NCBI GenBank assembly: GCA_002964805.2
Contig: PUDQ02000003.1
Span: forward strand, 3,410,001-3,474,000
DNA from: Trametes villosa
Lineage: Eukaryota; Basidiomycota; Agaricomycetes; Polyporales; Polyporaceae
Length of the DNA stretch: 64,000 nucleotides
Direction of reading: 5' to 3'
Program-made: the position numbers and the translations under genes
The notes under the pieces: model-generated
Database searches by the model: none
What the model saw: the letters and a program-made list of their open reading frames with translations, nothing else
Told to the model about the DNA's origin: nothing
Part shown: positions 21,222-34,103 of the stretch, piece by piece
Layout of the letters: every line of letters starts with the position of its first letter
Numbering within the stretch: the first letter of the stretch is position 1

Positions 21222-24200
21222 TTACATGAAATCGTTGTCACTGCTCTGCCCCGCGGTGAGCCGCGTCCGATGCTCCAAGTACCGCATCAGGTCCTCCGTC
21301 GTCTCCAGAGTCGCCGGCGGCCCGGACGTCGGCATACCGTTCGCGAACGGCTCTTGCCCGACGAGGGAGTGCGCGCCGGACATCCACGGCTGCGGTGCGA
21401 AGTTGCTGAACTCCATCACGACGGGGGATCCGCTTCCCCCTGCCGGTTGAGGGGCCGTCAGGCGCACGAAGGCCGATGGCTCGAGCAGACCGCCGGCGCC
21501 GGTGGGGAAGGTAGACGCAGGACGCGGAGTCGGAGTCGGAGCACTGGAGCTTGCAGTTGTCCCGTTCGCTATCGGGCCTCGAAACCTCGCAGGGACGCTT
21601 TCCGGCGCGACGGACGGTGCAGGTCCGGGCGTATCGGGCGGCGCCAGGCTCTGAGACGCCCTGCTGGGTTGGGGTTTGGGGGACGAGGACATCGCACTGT
21701 TGCTCCGAGAGTGAACGTCCGCCCCGGTGGGTAGCTTCTTGTCGGGGGCGGGCGTTGCGACGCTGGGTCGAGCAGGGGCAGAGGCGGTGTCTTTCTTAGG
21801 CGCGGTAGCGGCAATCTTCGCCAGGTCCATCTCACTGAGATTGGCCTTGTAGAAAGACGTGACTTGGATCGTCGTCTGCGCTCCTCGTCAGCCTCTGGAT
21901 CTCCGATAACGCAAGGGCTTCGGGACACACCTTGTTAGGCATGGACGCGGCGATGCGCTTGAAGTCGTTCCCGTGCTCAGCGAGCAGCTTCATAAATAGA
22001 GCTGTTAATACAAGGTCAGATGCGACCGAAGTGCAGGCTGCGCCGGTGCTCGCCTTTGTCGTCATCTGACCAGTTCCCACTGCCACTGCTGCTCTTCTTG
22101 CGAGCCGTCGCCTCCGTTTGGTCGATAAACTTGGTCTCTGCTGAGGCAGAGGCTGATGCGGAAGCCGAAGCCGAAGCTTCGGCGGGGGTCGGAGTTGCTG
22201 GCACCTCGGCCTCGGCGGCCTTGCTCTTGCGGCTCTTTCGAGTCCGCTTCGCAGGACGAGCGTCCTCATCCTATATAGCCACAGTTAGCAAGGAGTTGAA
22301 ATTCCGCATGGCTCTGACTTACCGCTACCTCATCTCCATCCTCAAGTCCCATCGCAGCGACCGCCTTGGGAGTGGGGTTGGCCCGGCGACGAGGCCTTTT
22401 GGGCGCAGGTTGCACAGGCTCTGGATCCGGCGTAGGGGTGCCCACTGGGGTGTTCTGGGTCGTACTCCTGCGCGACACCGTACTCCTCTTCAGCTGTTCA
22501 GCGGCAGGCGTAGAGGACGGGCCAGCCTCGGACTCGGCGACAGGCGTAGTCCCAACAGGCGTTGCCGGGGGCTGGCCACGCTTGCGCCTACCCGACGAAG
22601 TGGTGTTCGGCGCCGCACCCCTGGAGACCTCGTCGTCGTGCTTCAGAATATCCGCGAGGAGCGCGTTGCCCTTCTGCTTGCCGCCGCGACCGCGGCGCGT
22701 GCGCTTCCCGACGGTGTTGAACGACGCGAGGAGCTTGCGGAAGTCGATCGTCGTGTTCTTGTGCAGGTAGTAGAACGTGACGCACTGCGCGGGCGTCTTG
22801 TTGGGCAGGAAGCCCGCGATGATGCCGAATTGCTTCGGGTGCTTGACGTACTTCTCGACGAACGTCACCTTCTCCTCGTCCGTCCAGTCGTCGATGCCGG
22901 TCTCGAGCGCATAGAACGCGTGCGGGTCCTCGACGAGGTTGTTCGTGTCGTCAAACACGGGGTCCACGCGCCCCTTCGTCATCGACAGCATGTCCGGGAT
23001 GACCGCCGCGTTCTTCGCAGAGAGGTGGTTCGCGTCCGTCAGCTCCTCGTTCCCCAGGCTCGCCAGGATCTGTTCCATCTCGAGATCGGTACGCACAGCG
23101 TCGCCCATTGCAGCGGAGCGCCGCGTCGTGCGGCCCGCAGTGGCCGCCGCCTCCTCGAGCGCACTCGCGCGCGCAATCTCGTCCAGCTTCGCACAGTGCA
23201 CCAGCCACTTCTCGTGCAGCTCGAGGTACTCCTTCCGCAGGCGCTCCACCTTCTCCGCGAGCGCGGCCTTGTGGTCTGCAAAGCGCTTCCGCAGCGAGTG
23301 CTTCGTGCCGTCATACTCGCCCCTCGAGACCTGCTGCTGCTCCTTCTCGGCCACGGCCTCGACGACGGCCTCCGGCTGGGGCTGCTCGGGCTCTTCAGGT
23401 TCGGCGATGTGACGGTTGGACATGATGATGGGGTCGACGCGGTCTGCCTTCGTCTGACCCGTGAACCTCATCCGCATACGCACGACCATCCGAAGGGCGT
23501 CGGCGAGCGGGATATCCGTGATCATCTCCTCCGGGTCGGCCATGGCCTGGTTAGCTGGCGGCGCAGCTGGCTTCTCGATAGCGGGTGGACGCTCCTTCTC
23601 CACGTGCATCGTAGTATCCGGATCCTTCTCCACGCCTTCGGTCTCCTCGCGCAGGGTCTCCTCGCTGACGGGCGGCGAAAGCTCGCCGGAGGCGACGTGT
23701 TGCCGCTCCACATAAGCCGCCGTTCTCTGACCTCGGGGTGTCGCCTGTCCGCGGCTTTCGACTGTATCCCGCAAGAGCGCGCCTTTCTCAAAGCGGTCAC
23801 TCGGCTGGGAGGGCGCGAGGGAAGCAAGCGACAAGACGGGAGACACCGCAACATCACGGCGTGAAGGTGCAGGAGCCTTGGGCGGGTCCACCGCTGCCGG
23901 AAGCGACAGAGCGGGAATCTGGACATTGGCCTGGTTGTCTTGAGACGGGGTAGGAGAAGTCGGCGGCGGCTTCGAGGTTACTTCGGCGGCCAGAACTGGT
24001 GAGGCCGGTCCTGGGGATGGGACAGGGGAAGACACGGGCGAAGACAAGTCCATGTCAGACTCATCGCCGCGGGGATTAGGCGTCGACGCCGTCGAAGAGG
24101 GCGGAGGCCGCTTGCGAGACACCGTCCGAGTCTTCTGGGGAGATGCGATGGTGGTGTCGATAGAAAGTGCAGGGCGGGCAGGTTCGACAGGCTCGGCTTT

Positions 24201-26241
24201 CTCCTCGCTCACTTCCTCGACTGGAGGTGGGATCGGTAGGGGCGCGCTAGCAGCGACGACGGGGGTGGGCTGAAGAGCGGGAGAAGCAGGCGGAGACATG
24301 TCCATATCGGAGGAATCCGCGGCGTCTTCTGCGTCGTCGCTTGTGACCCTGCCTTCCTCCGTTTTGTTCACCCGCGCATCCTGACGTTCGCGAAGGCCCT
24401 TGACCTTGGATGCAAAGTCTAAGGCTGGGAGAATTGCGGGGGAACAAGAACGTACTGGAGAAGCAGGCTGCGACATCTCCATGTCTGATTCCACCTCACC
24501 CTTCCGATCGCCTACATTGGATGATGCTGTGGGTTGTTCGGGTGGTCTTGGTGTCCCAGCGCTAGCCTCGGCGTTGTGCGAGGCAGTGGACGTCGCATCC
24601 AACTCAGGGAACTTCAGCTTCGCGTCAATGGCAAGGGTCGACGGTACGAAGGACGGCGCTCTCTGAATGTAAGAAAGACGGCCTGGTCGCACGATTAATA
24701 ATGATCAGTGTACAGTCTATGCTTTCAGACTGACCTTTGTTCCATGAGCTGTTCGCTTGCGTCGGCCGAGCCGACTGACTGACAGTGTTCGCTGTCTTCT
24801 GGGCAACGTCGCGTTGCGACTGGATCTGCGGCATGGGCGCAACAGTGCTCCCAGTTGCGGGGGGCTGATCGCGAGGTGTGAACACAGAGCTGTCTACACT
24901 TGCAGAGACCTGAGCCACTGGAGATGTCTGGAGCGCAGGAGGCCAAGTCTGGGAGGGAGCTGGAGGCCGGTTGACAGAGACAGACGGGCTAGACTGCGCT
25001 TGAGGTGGCTTGGGAGGGCCAGCTCTCATCTGTGGCTGATATGACGCAAAGGGCAGGTGCGAAGAGCTAGCCGTAGAAGAATGCGAGGGCGAGCGAGACA
25101 GCGGCTTCGGAGGCAACGAGGATGCGTGCTCAGGTCCCATGGGAATACGTACCGGCTCCGACGGTTGCGGTTTATGCGGAAGAGGCACAAGATGAGGGAG
25201 CTCAGGAGACTCGCGCTTGGGCATCGAAGAGACAGTAGCCCCGTATCCAGGCGAAGAGTGCTGCGCTGGACGCGGAGGGACGGGGCTGACCGACCTTTCG
25301 ACGTTATCGCGACTAGGGAGACGCCTATCAACGCGATCCTGAGACCCTGAGCGAGAAGAGAAGGGCGGGAGAGGGTCCCTGCTGCCTCCTTCTCCTCTGT
25401 CCGCGTAGAGATCGTCGTCTTCCGGAGCCCACTCAGGCTCTGGGTGCAGCGGGCGGTAGTTATCGGAACGAGGGTTCAGGAGCGGAAAGCGATTCCGAGG
25501 GGCTGACCCTGGAGGTGCGGGTGGGGAGAACGGCGGAAAACGTTCTCCCCCGGGTTGTGACGGTGAGTATACTTCACGGGGCCGCGGTCGGTCGACCGGT
25601 CGATCCCTGAAATCCCTTACAGGGAGTGCAGGAAAGCGCTCCGTCGGGCGCTCACGTGGAGGAGGAACACTTTGATCTCTCATTAGGTATAGCGAGGACG
25701 TCGAAGGCGTATAGGCGCACCTGTCAGGATACGGCCCTGGCCCGCTGTGTATTTGTTTCCAGGTGGCGGAAGGCTCAAACATACGCGTCGCTGGCGCTTC
25801 ACGAGCGGGTCTGCTCCACTGAGGGGGAGTGTATGGTTCACGGACAGGGACAGGCTCCCTGCGATCTGTCCAAGCCACAGGTTCCGGCTCCTGCCATGTC
25901 GGTCGAGGCGGACCAGGTCGATATCGCTCGGGGGAAGCAGCAGCTGGCGGTGGGTACTCGCGATCGGTACGCCAGAACTTCGGGTTGTACTCGTTGGCAA
26001 ATCCTTCACGAAAAGGAGGGGCGGGTGGCTCTTCCGCAGGAAATCTGTCGTAGTAAGGATATCCTGGAGGCGGTACCGGAGGTGTTGCTAGAGGATGCTC
26101 TGGGTACGGTCCGGGTTGCTGCCGCTGCATGGGATACCGGGAGGGGTGAGTGGGGAAAACGCGGTGGGAAGGGGGTGCGCTGACATCGTATGGGAGCGTG
26201 AGATTACCAGAGAGACGACGAACGTCGCCGTTGTTGGACAT
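21222..26241 (-). CDS. SNT1: SNT1/NCoR-like corepressor with two SANT domains
   Basis: Likely scaffold of a Set3C/NCoR-type histone deacetylase complex in the nucleus. The protein has about 1,600 residues. It starts at 26241 (MSNNGDVRRLSGNLTLPYDV) with a 500-residue Pro/Ser/Arg-rich disordered region, then many acidic SDMDMSxPxSP repeats, then a coiled-coil-like helix (FADHKAALAEKVERLRKEYL). SANT 1 follows (DDWTDEEKVTFVEKYVKHPK, then AGFLPNKTPAQCVTFYYLHK), then a basic linker (KRTRKSRKSK, a likely nuclear signal), and SANT 2 (NWSDDDKALFMKLLAEHGND, then FKRIAASMPNKTTIQVTSFY). It ends with a Pro/Ser-rich tail and SSDNDFM at 21222. Introns were placed at about 24676-24730 (GTCAGT), 22271-22319 (GTAAGT), 22002-22053 (GC-AG, AAAG|GCGAGC) and one GTGTGTCC intron of about 60 nt after MPNK. 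The GC-AG intron is the only join that restores SANT 2. It shares a 401-bp divergent promoter with PIG-S. Confidence 0.88.
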
Positions 26242-26642
26242 GGTGGATTAGGAGAGAGGTTTTTTTGTGACAAACGAGGGGAGCGTTGCAGAGAAGGCCG
26301 GCGTATAAAGCCCAAGCAAGGCGTACAGTGAGAAATTATGTCAAGCAGTAGTTTTGCACAGAGTTAGAGCCGATATCGACCGTCAGAGGGGTATCTTGAA
26401 GCTCTAGATACAAGAACGTCGTGGGGAGGAGGTGGTGGTTGTCCGTCGTGCTCTGCTCGAGTCTTTCCGCCACAGGTCTCAACCCAATTTCAAGCGCCGC
26501 CTCCCACCCTCGGGTCCTCTCCGTTGTGCGCGCTGTGGCTTGTGGCTAAGCTATAAACTCCGATCCTCTTTTGCAATCTCCGCTTCAACGCTTGTGGCTG
26601 CTCTTCCTAATCGGGCCTTGCCTCCAGCGCACCCAACTTGTC
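26242..26642. promoter_or_regulatory. Shared divergent promoter of the SNT1-like and PIG-S genes
   Basis: 401 bp separates two start codons on opposite strands. No TATA box is evident. A T-rich run and CT-rich tracts lie near each start. The arrangement makes co-regulation possible but does not show it. Confidence 0.45.
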
Positions 26643-28617
26643 ATGGAACCGCATCCAGACCCGGCTCAGCTTTGTTTTGAAAGTGTTCGGACTAGACGGC
26701 TTATTATTGCATCTTACTGGGCTGTTGTGCTTCTGGCTATCCCACTATGGTGGAATGCGACGAGCATCGAAAGGCTATCGCTCCCAGCATCACGCGTCTC
26801 CGCCCAACGACGTAGAGAGGTACATCCGGAGTTGTTACACTTCTATGCGGCTCGCGGTCTCACAGGCAGCACTTCAAGTTGTCTTTTCCTGTGGCGGTTA
26901 ACATCAAGCCCGCGCATGGAGCAGAGGTCCGGTCCATAGCGCAGGATGCTCAAGCTGCTCTGCAGTCGGCCAGGAGAGCATTGGATGCCAGTGCGGTGGA
27001 CGTGGAACTACGTGCCGGAACTGATTCGTAAGTGGAATAACCTCCCCACGTGAACACATACATATGCAAGGAATATGGAATACGCAGAGATGCCGCGTAC
27101 AACGTCGTGCTGGAGCATGCAAACGGCGACACCACAGTCGAGGGGAGGGAACTACGCATGAGTATTGGTAGCCAGTCGCGTGAGTGACCTTGTGCTGTGG
27201 TAAACTCGTCCATGATCCGAGAAAAATCTCAGCATACGAAGGAGCTAGTCAACTATCGGACACTTTGAGCAAACTCCTCGCACCATACGACACATATTCC
27301 GCCTCCCAGACACAACGCGTCATGAAGTACTCACCCCGGTATCGCCTCGCATTCACCCTGCTCAACGAGGAAGCGACAAGCGGCAATGCTGCTCTGGCAT
27401 GGGACGTACAGAATGCTATCCAACGTGCGAAACCCCGCCCTTGTATCAATGCACCGGGACTGACTCTTTCTGTGTCTTCTGTGCTCCTCAGACCATGTGG
27501 GCCCACTTCTTGAGAAACTATCCGACCTACACAACTTCACAATCGAGAGCCAAGTGCAATACCACGCTCCCCTTGCGTTTGAACCGCGGCCCCTCCAACA
27601 CGAGGGTCAGGATGTACATGGGCTGACGCAGGAAGACCTGACTGTGTTCATCAACTCTGCCGAGTGGACACTCTGTACGTATCGCTGTATCGGCTGGTCG
27701 ATTGTACGCACCGTTCTGACCGTTTTGGCCGTCATCAGCCTCGAGTGTGTCAAACGATCCAGTGATACACTTCGTCCTTTTCGTGCCCTCAGCCAAGAAC
27801 AGCCCTCTGCACATTCTCAACCATGAAGGTCCGTATATGCAGTTTTTACACATAACCTCTCCTGCTCACCGAACTGCCTCACCAGGCTCCGTGCACCCAT
27901 CCAACGCGTTCCTCCTCCCCCAGTGGGGAGGCATCGTCCTCCTCAACCCCACACACGCCGACTCTTCCTCCCCCCGCCCAATCTCTCGCCTCGGCTCATC
28001 CGACCTCTCGCCCATATTCACGACCTTCGCCCATCAGCTCCTCACCCTCCTTGGTGTACCAGGACTTCCTCCACATGTTCACGCCGCGCCCCAAGCGCAG
28101 CGCGAGCCATTCACGGACTGGGAGCTCGACGCGTTGTTACGTCGGCGGGCGCTCGAGAATGTCCAAGGCAGCGCGGAGACGCTGGAGGCGATCGTACGGC
28201 TCGTGGACCAGATCGAGAACATGCCCGTCGGGCAGGACGTCGTGGGTGATGTGCAGGGTGCGCTAGATGCGCTCAACGAGGTACGTCAACCCGTCTTCCC
28301 CAGCATATCTCTGTTAGCGATAAATCTCACATATGTGGCAGGCCCACGAGTCCTCCCGCAGCTCTCCCGTCGTCACGCTCAAACACTCCGCCCGCGCCCT
28401 GACGCTCGCCTCCCGGGCGTTCTTCAACCCCGGCATGCTCGCCCTGCTATACTTCCCTGCCGAGCACACGTACGCAGTCTACTCGCCGCTTTTCGCCTCT
28501 GTCGCTGCGCCGCTCGTCGGGGCAGTCGTACGGGAGGTCGCGGCGTGGAGGAAGGCGCGCAAGGCTGCTAGGGAGGCCAAGGAGGCGCAGCGGGCGCAGG
28601 AGGCGAAAGCTGAGTGA
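26643..28617 (+). CDS. GPI17: GPI transamidase complex subunit PIG-S (Gpi17)
   Basis: A subunit of the ER-membrane transamidase that replaces a C-terminal peptide with a GPI anchor. Starting at 26643, a short cytosolic segment leads into one TM helix (RLIIASYWAVVLLAIPLWWN), the typical PIG-S N-terminus followed by ATSIERLSLP. The large lumenal part follows: FKLSFPVAVNIKPAHGAEV, LSKLLAPYDTYSASQTQRVM, KYSPRYRLAFTLLNEEATSG, HVGPLLEKLSDLHNFTIES, INSAEWTL, NDPVIHFVLFVPSA, NAFLLPQWGGIVLLNPT and LLGVPGLP. A second hydrophobic segment (SPLFASVAAPLVGAVV) near the C-terminus precedes a basic, lysine-rich cytosolic tail. Seven introns all keep phase; one has a GTCCGT donor (about 27829). Motif order and both membrane anchors fit Gpi17. 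Another GPI gene, PIG-P, is 27 kb away. Confidence 0.92.
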
Positions 28618-28775
28618 TCGATGGCGTTTTGTGGAGGACTAATTTATACTTTTGGACATCTTTTCGTGTGCGTCGTTGGGCTCCTAAGGACACTCGAGTG
28701 ATCTGACATCCCGTTCTGGACATTGAGCCGAGTGATTGCTGGGCTTGTAATCCTTCCTCTCCTCGTACTGCACGT

Positions 28776-29101
28776 TCACACCACCTTCCGCCGCACGTCC
28801 GTCTCCTGCATCACCTGGTTTGCATCCTCTCGCCACACGCCTTCCTGCGCTACACATTCGTCAGGCACACGGACAGAGCCTCAGCATGGTACAAACGAGA
28901 GCTACTCACGGCTCCCAGAAGCAGTCGCGCTCCCTTTCCGGCCGTCCACGCCCGATGGCGGGTTGAGCGCGTACACCGTGACTGCGGCAGCAGCAGCGAC
29001 GCCTCCCACCAGAAGCAGCTGTGAACGTTTGTTGAATGCTCGACCTACAGGCAGGGGTTCGGTGGACGTACCAGTTTACCCGGTGGTGATGGTCTGTTCA
29101 T
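28776..29101 (-). CDS. Small single-TM protein of about 75 residues, unidentified
   Basis: Three short exons join in phase: MNRPSPPG, then RAFNKRSQLLLVGGVAAAAV TVYALNPP continuing to SATASGS, then PQEGVWREDANQVMQETDVR ending in KVV. One hydrophobic helix (LLLVGGVAAAAVTVYAL) follows a basic N-terminus, a topology common in small mitochondrial inner-membrane and assembly proteins. The C-terminal part is charged and helical. The second intron (GTGAGTAG...ATGTGTAG) is good; the first is only 35 nt (29045-29079), shorter than any other in the window, so the first exon is uncertain. It lies 159 bp from, and convergent with, PIG-S. I do not recognise the family, and it is too short to stand out as an ordinary ORF. 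Confidence 0.5.
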
Positions 29102-29712
29102 TGCGTCCGTATGCTTGCTGTTGGACTGTTCTGACCGTGAGCGTGAAACGTGGACGGGGTTTACAATATTGGCCACTCTACCGACTGGAGGATACACGCG
29201 TCGTTTTATACGCTACCCCAGGCCAAGCCGTCGGGTGAGCATAGAAGTGTGGAGCTATGACTCTCAGTGAACCAACGAGCTGTCAAGACGTCTCAAGAAT
29301 CCATAGAAAGCCGATCGGTTGCTGAGAATACCAGTACTTCACAAAGACTTGCGTCTTCACAGAAAACATATGTACCGTGGTTGCGTGCATGGAGCCACTC
29401 CGGATGTATGACTTAGAGAATGAAGTTTTTTCAACCTATCCATTATGCATGTCCTCATCACCCGTACCACCCATAGCATACTCACAAACGCATCCAACTC
29501 ACCAGATATCGGCAGCGAACAGGAGACCACACCATAGCCCAGACGCGACTGTCCTGCATACCAACAAGAAGCTCGTCGTGATTGAATATTGGAATACACA
29601 CATGCGATTGGACGGGGGGCGCGGAACACATCATCGGGAAGACAGCTCAAGGACAGGCGGAACACATCGTACACCACAGCTCGTTCGTCATGCATCGTCG
29701 GCTGAACACCCG
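29102..29712. other. Intergenic, nothing identified
   Basis: About 610 bp between the small TM gene's start and the UBC4 stop. Frames are short and overlapping; no repeat or RNA gene found. Confidence 0.5.
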
Positions 29713-30696
<984 letters not shown>

Positions 30697-31436
30697 GGCG
30701 AGAGTCTAGAGGACTAAAAGGAAGTCGTAACTGTGTTCAGCGCGCCGTTGTGCACACGATCGTGTGGGATCGCAGGGTAGATGGAGCACGATGTGCGGGT
30801 GGGCGGTATCGATGAGCAGGTGCAGGGCAGCCGCGAGAGACCAGAGGGCAGTGTCGGGAATACAGTGAGCAAGTGGGTTATAAGGAGCTGGACGGTGAGA
30901 CACTTACGAGAGCGAGAGAAGAGACGATGAGGAGGAGATGGTGGATGGAGACAAGGATTGGAAAGCGCCTGGCGGATAGCCTACCGCTCTTTGCCCTTTG
31001 TCACCCTGTTTGGCCTGATTACACCCCGGCAGTCCCCGGCCGCCGCCTCCATATGGAAATCCGCCGTCCGTGGATTGTCAGGCCTGACCAAGTCCTGACT
31101 CAGGAAAACATACAGAGCATGCATGGCCTTCGGCCTTTGTTGTCGTCCGAAAGATACGCGACAGACCTATGAAGGTTCTCGACAAATATTCACGCAGGCC
31201 GACGACTGCTGGTGATACAATAGATATGCATTCCGTGCTCCCGCTCTACGCGTGTTTGCATTCCTACACATGCACAGTCAAGTCTCTAGCTAGGTCGGGT
31301 CGTGCACGGCGGGTCGCGCATCGGGGCCCCAGTAGGCTACAGCAGCTACTTTACACCTCGAGATCCTTCGCCATTGCTGCCAATCGCCGTGCGAGCACGG
31401 CCGGCGCGCCGCGCGGCGCTACTCGTCGAGACGCCC
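30697..31436. other. UBC4 upstream region, no gene
   Basis: About 740 bp between the RLI1 stop and the UBC4 start, both genes on the minus strand. It holds UBC4's promoter. No clear TATA box; short pyrimidine tracts near the start. Nothing else identified. Confidence 0.45.
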
Positions 31437-33739
31437 TCATTCCTCGAGGAAGAAGTAGTTGCCGGACGCTGCAACGGTGTGAGCTCACGTCCAGAAGCCA
31501 TAAGAGAGGAGACATACCCTTCTGCTCGCGGTCCTTGACACTGTACTTCTTGTTCACGCGCGGGCGATAGTTCGTCGGGTCGCGACGGAAGGTAATCTCC
31601 AGCGACGCGAGGAACCTGTTCATGCCCGTCAAGAGGGACTGGGGGCTGTCATGGCATCAAGGTGAGTTACGGGCACATTTCAATCACACGAGCGAGATAT
31701 GGCAGTCAAACGTACGGAGTGGCGGTGGCGGAAACGGCGGGCTTGCCCTCGAAGACGATGACCCGGTCCGCAAGGTAGGTGGCCATGATGAAATCGTGCT
31801 CAATCACGAACGCGGTCTTCTTCGCGTGGAGGATGAACCTAGACAGCGTGTCAATCCACGACCGCACGGCAGATGATCGAACAGACAACATACCGCTTGA
31901 TGACCTTGCTCGCGATGATACGCTGTTCGGAGTCCAAGAACCTGCCTCACATGTCAGATGCCTGCCCGCACGTTTTCAGCGCGTCGAACTCTACTCACGA
32001 ACTGGGCTCGTCGATGAGGTAAACGGACACGTTCGGCTTCCCGAGCGCGAGCACGATGGCGACACGCTGCAGCTCACCACCCGAGAGCGTCTTCACGTCC
32101 TGGTCCATGATCGGCTCGAGGTTCATCGGCTTGAGCACGTCCGTGTTGAACTGCGGGTGCATGAACGCGGCCTTGATGCGCTTCAGCAGCAGCATCCGCA
32201 CCGTGCCCGGGAAGCTCGGCGAGATCGTCTGCGGCTTGAGCGACACCGCGAGGCTCTGCTTCTCCGCCTCCTGGTCCGGCGTGTCGCCCGCGAGCAGCTT
32301 CACGAACGTCGTCTTCCCCGTCCCGTTCTCGCCCAGCATGACGATGATCTCCGAGTCCGTGAACGAGCCGCTCTCGACCGTCAGCTTGAACCCGCCGTTG
32401 GTCTTTGTCATCGAGGGGTAGGAGTAGTGCCGTGTCTTGTCGACGATGAGCTCCTCCGCCGTCTCCACCATCTTGAACGAAAGCGACTCCTCGCGGAACC
32501 GGAGGTTCTCCGTCGGGATGAAACCGTCCAGGAAGATGTTGATACCTGCAGGCTGTGAGCACTTGGTCACCCCGAATAAGTGAAGAGCGTACCTTCGCGA
32601 ACGGAGTAGGGCATCGTCACCACACCGTACATCGACGGCTTGCCGTACAGACAGCAGACAAAGTCCGACAGGTAGTCGAGAACCGACAAGTCGTGCTCCA
32701 CCGCAATCACGTAGTTGTTCGACGTGAGCAGCTCGCGGATGACCTCCGCCGCCTTCAGACGCTGCTTGATGTCCAGGTAACTCGACGGCTCGTCGAACAT
32801 GTACACGTCCGCGCGCTGGATGCACGACATCGCGATCGCGAACCGCTGGAGCTCCCCGCCGGACAGCTGCCCGACCTCGCGCGTGAGCACCTCGTTCAGC
32901 TCGAGGTCGTCGCAGATCTTCTGCTTGTTGTCGAGCTCGAGCTTCCCGTCGAGCATCTGCGACACGGACATCGTGCCCTTGATCGCGCGCGGGATGTGGT
33001 CGACGTATTGCGGCTTGATGAGCGCCTTCAGGTTGTCTTCGAGCACCTTCGTGAAGTAGTTTTGCAGCTCGGACCCGCGGAAGTATTTGAGGATCTCTTG
33101 CCAGTCTGGTGGGTCCTGCGCGCGCAGGGCCGGTGTGGTGTGAGCGCCGTGAGACGAGCGACGGAGCGGGGCGACGTACATCGTAACGACCGAGGTTGGG
33201 CTTCAGCTTGCCCGCGAGGATTTTGAGTGCGGTACTCTTGCCGATACCGTTGGTGCCGACGAGACCGAGCACCTGGCCCGGCCGTGGTGTTGGTAGACGA
33301 TGGAGCTTGAAGGCGTTTGCTGTGTAACGATGTGTTACTTCAGACTCGAGATTGGTAGGGAGGTTGATGATGGCGATGGCTTCGAATGGGCATCTGCTCG
33401 CAAACTCGTACCATGGGACGGTAGCAGGAAATGGGGAGACGCACTTCTTCACGCAAATACCGCATCCAATGCACAGGAACTCGGAGATGAATGCGATCTT
33501 GTCGGTCGGCTTGACCTCAATACACAGCTTGCCTAGATAATCCACTCAGATGCGGCAAGTCTATGGCAACAGAGATCGTACCCATTTTCACGACCGGACA
33601 TGACTGTGGGGGCGGGTTGATCAGCTCCGTATACGAGAGTGCGCATCGTGCGCCGCACCTTCTTGCACTCCTGAGCGCACCGCTTGGGCTTGCATCGGTT
33701 GGCGTCGACGATAGCTATACGCGTGATTTTGTCGGCCAT
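31437..33739 (-). CDS. RLI1: ABCE1 / RNase L inhibitor (Rli1), ribosome-recycling ABC ATPase
   Basis: An essential Fe-S twin-ATPase that splits 80S ribosomes after termination and links recycling to initiation. It starts [20 protein letters not shown] at 33739. Two ferredoxin-like 4Fe-4S motifs follow: [17 protein letters not shown] and [18 protein letters not shown]1 has Walker [10 protein letters not shown], signature QLSGGELQR and Walker [15 protein letters not shown]2 has [18 protein letters not shown] and [11 protein letters not shown]. The end is [20 protein letters not shown] plus EE, the universal ABCE1 tail. At least eight introns are needed. Most striking is a 22-nt micro-exon (33582-33603) coding SCPVVKM and the first base of Gly, flanked by 55-nt and 49-nt introns. 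Without it the first Fe-S cluster would lose its last cysteine. Family length is about 600, and this matches. Confidence 0.96.
33582..33603 (-). other. RLI1: 22-nt micro-exon of RLI1
   Basis: Bounded by CACAG on its 5' side and GTACGATC on its 3' side, it supplies Ser-Cys-Pro-Val-Val-Lys-Met and joins to Gly-Lys-Leu-Cys-Ile-Glu-Val. These are residues conserved in all ABCE1 proteins and include a cluster ligand. Confidence 0.85.
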
Positions 33740-34103
33740 TGTCGGCGACGGCGAGAGAGAGTTGGGGAGGAGATGGTGAGCGCACGGCGCAGGTCGAGGA
33801 ACGCAGTGTCCTGCGACTCCCCGGGTCAGAGTCCGCCTCGATCGGCACCGCGAAATTTCTGGCCACGTGATGCTCCTCAATACCTTCTCATGGATTGGCT
33901 GTGCGTTCCTCGGGCTTTCAGAGGTCTATCGCCTGTGTTGTATTACTTGTACAGCGCTATGAGGCCATTTCTCGCACCTGAACTTCTGAGTGCCTGAGAT
34001 ATCGCAATATTGTTGGATGAGGACGATGAAGAACGCCAGCCTGCATGCATGTTACTCAGTTGAGCACTATGTAATGTTATTGGGAGACATAAGACTCCAT
34101 CGC

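Noticed and set aside
22020..23864. A 614-residue plus-strand frame within the SNT1-like gene
   Set aside because: It is the antisense shadow of the coding strand. It has Arg/Leu-biased composition with no domain, while the minus strand has two SANT domains.
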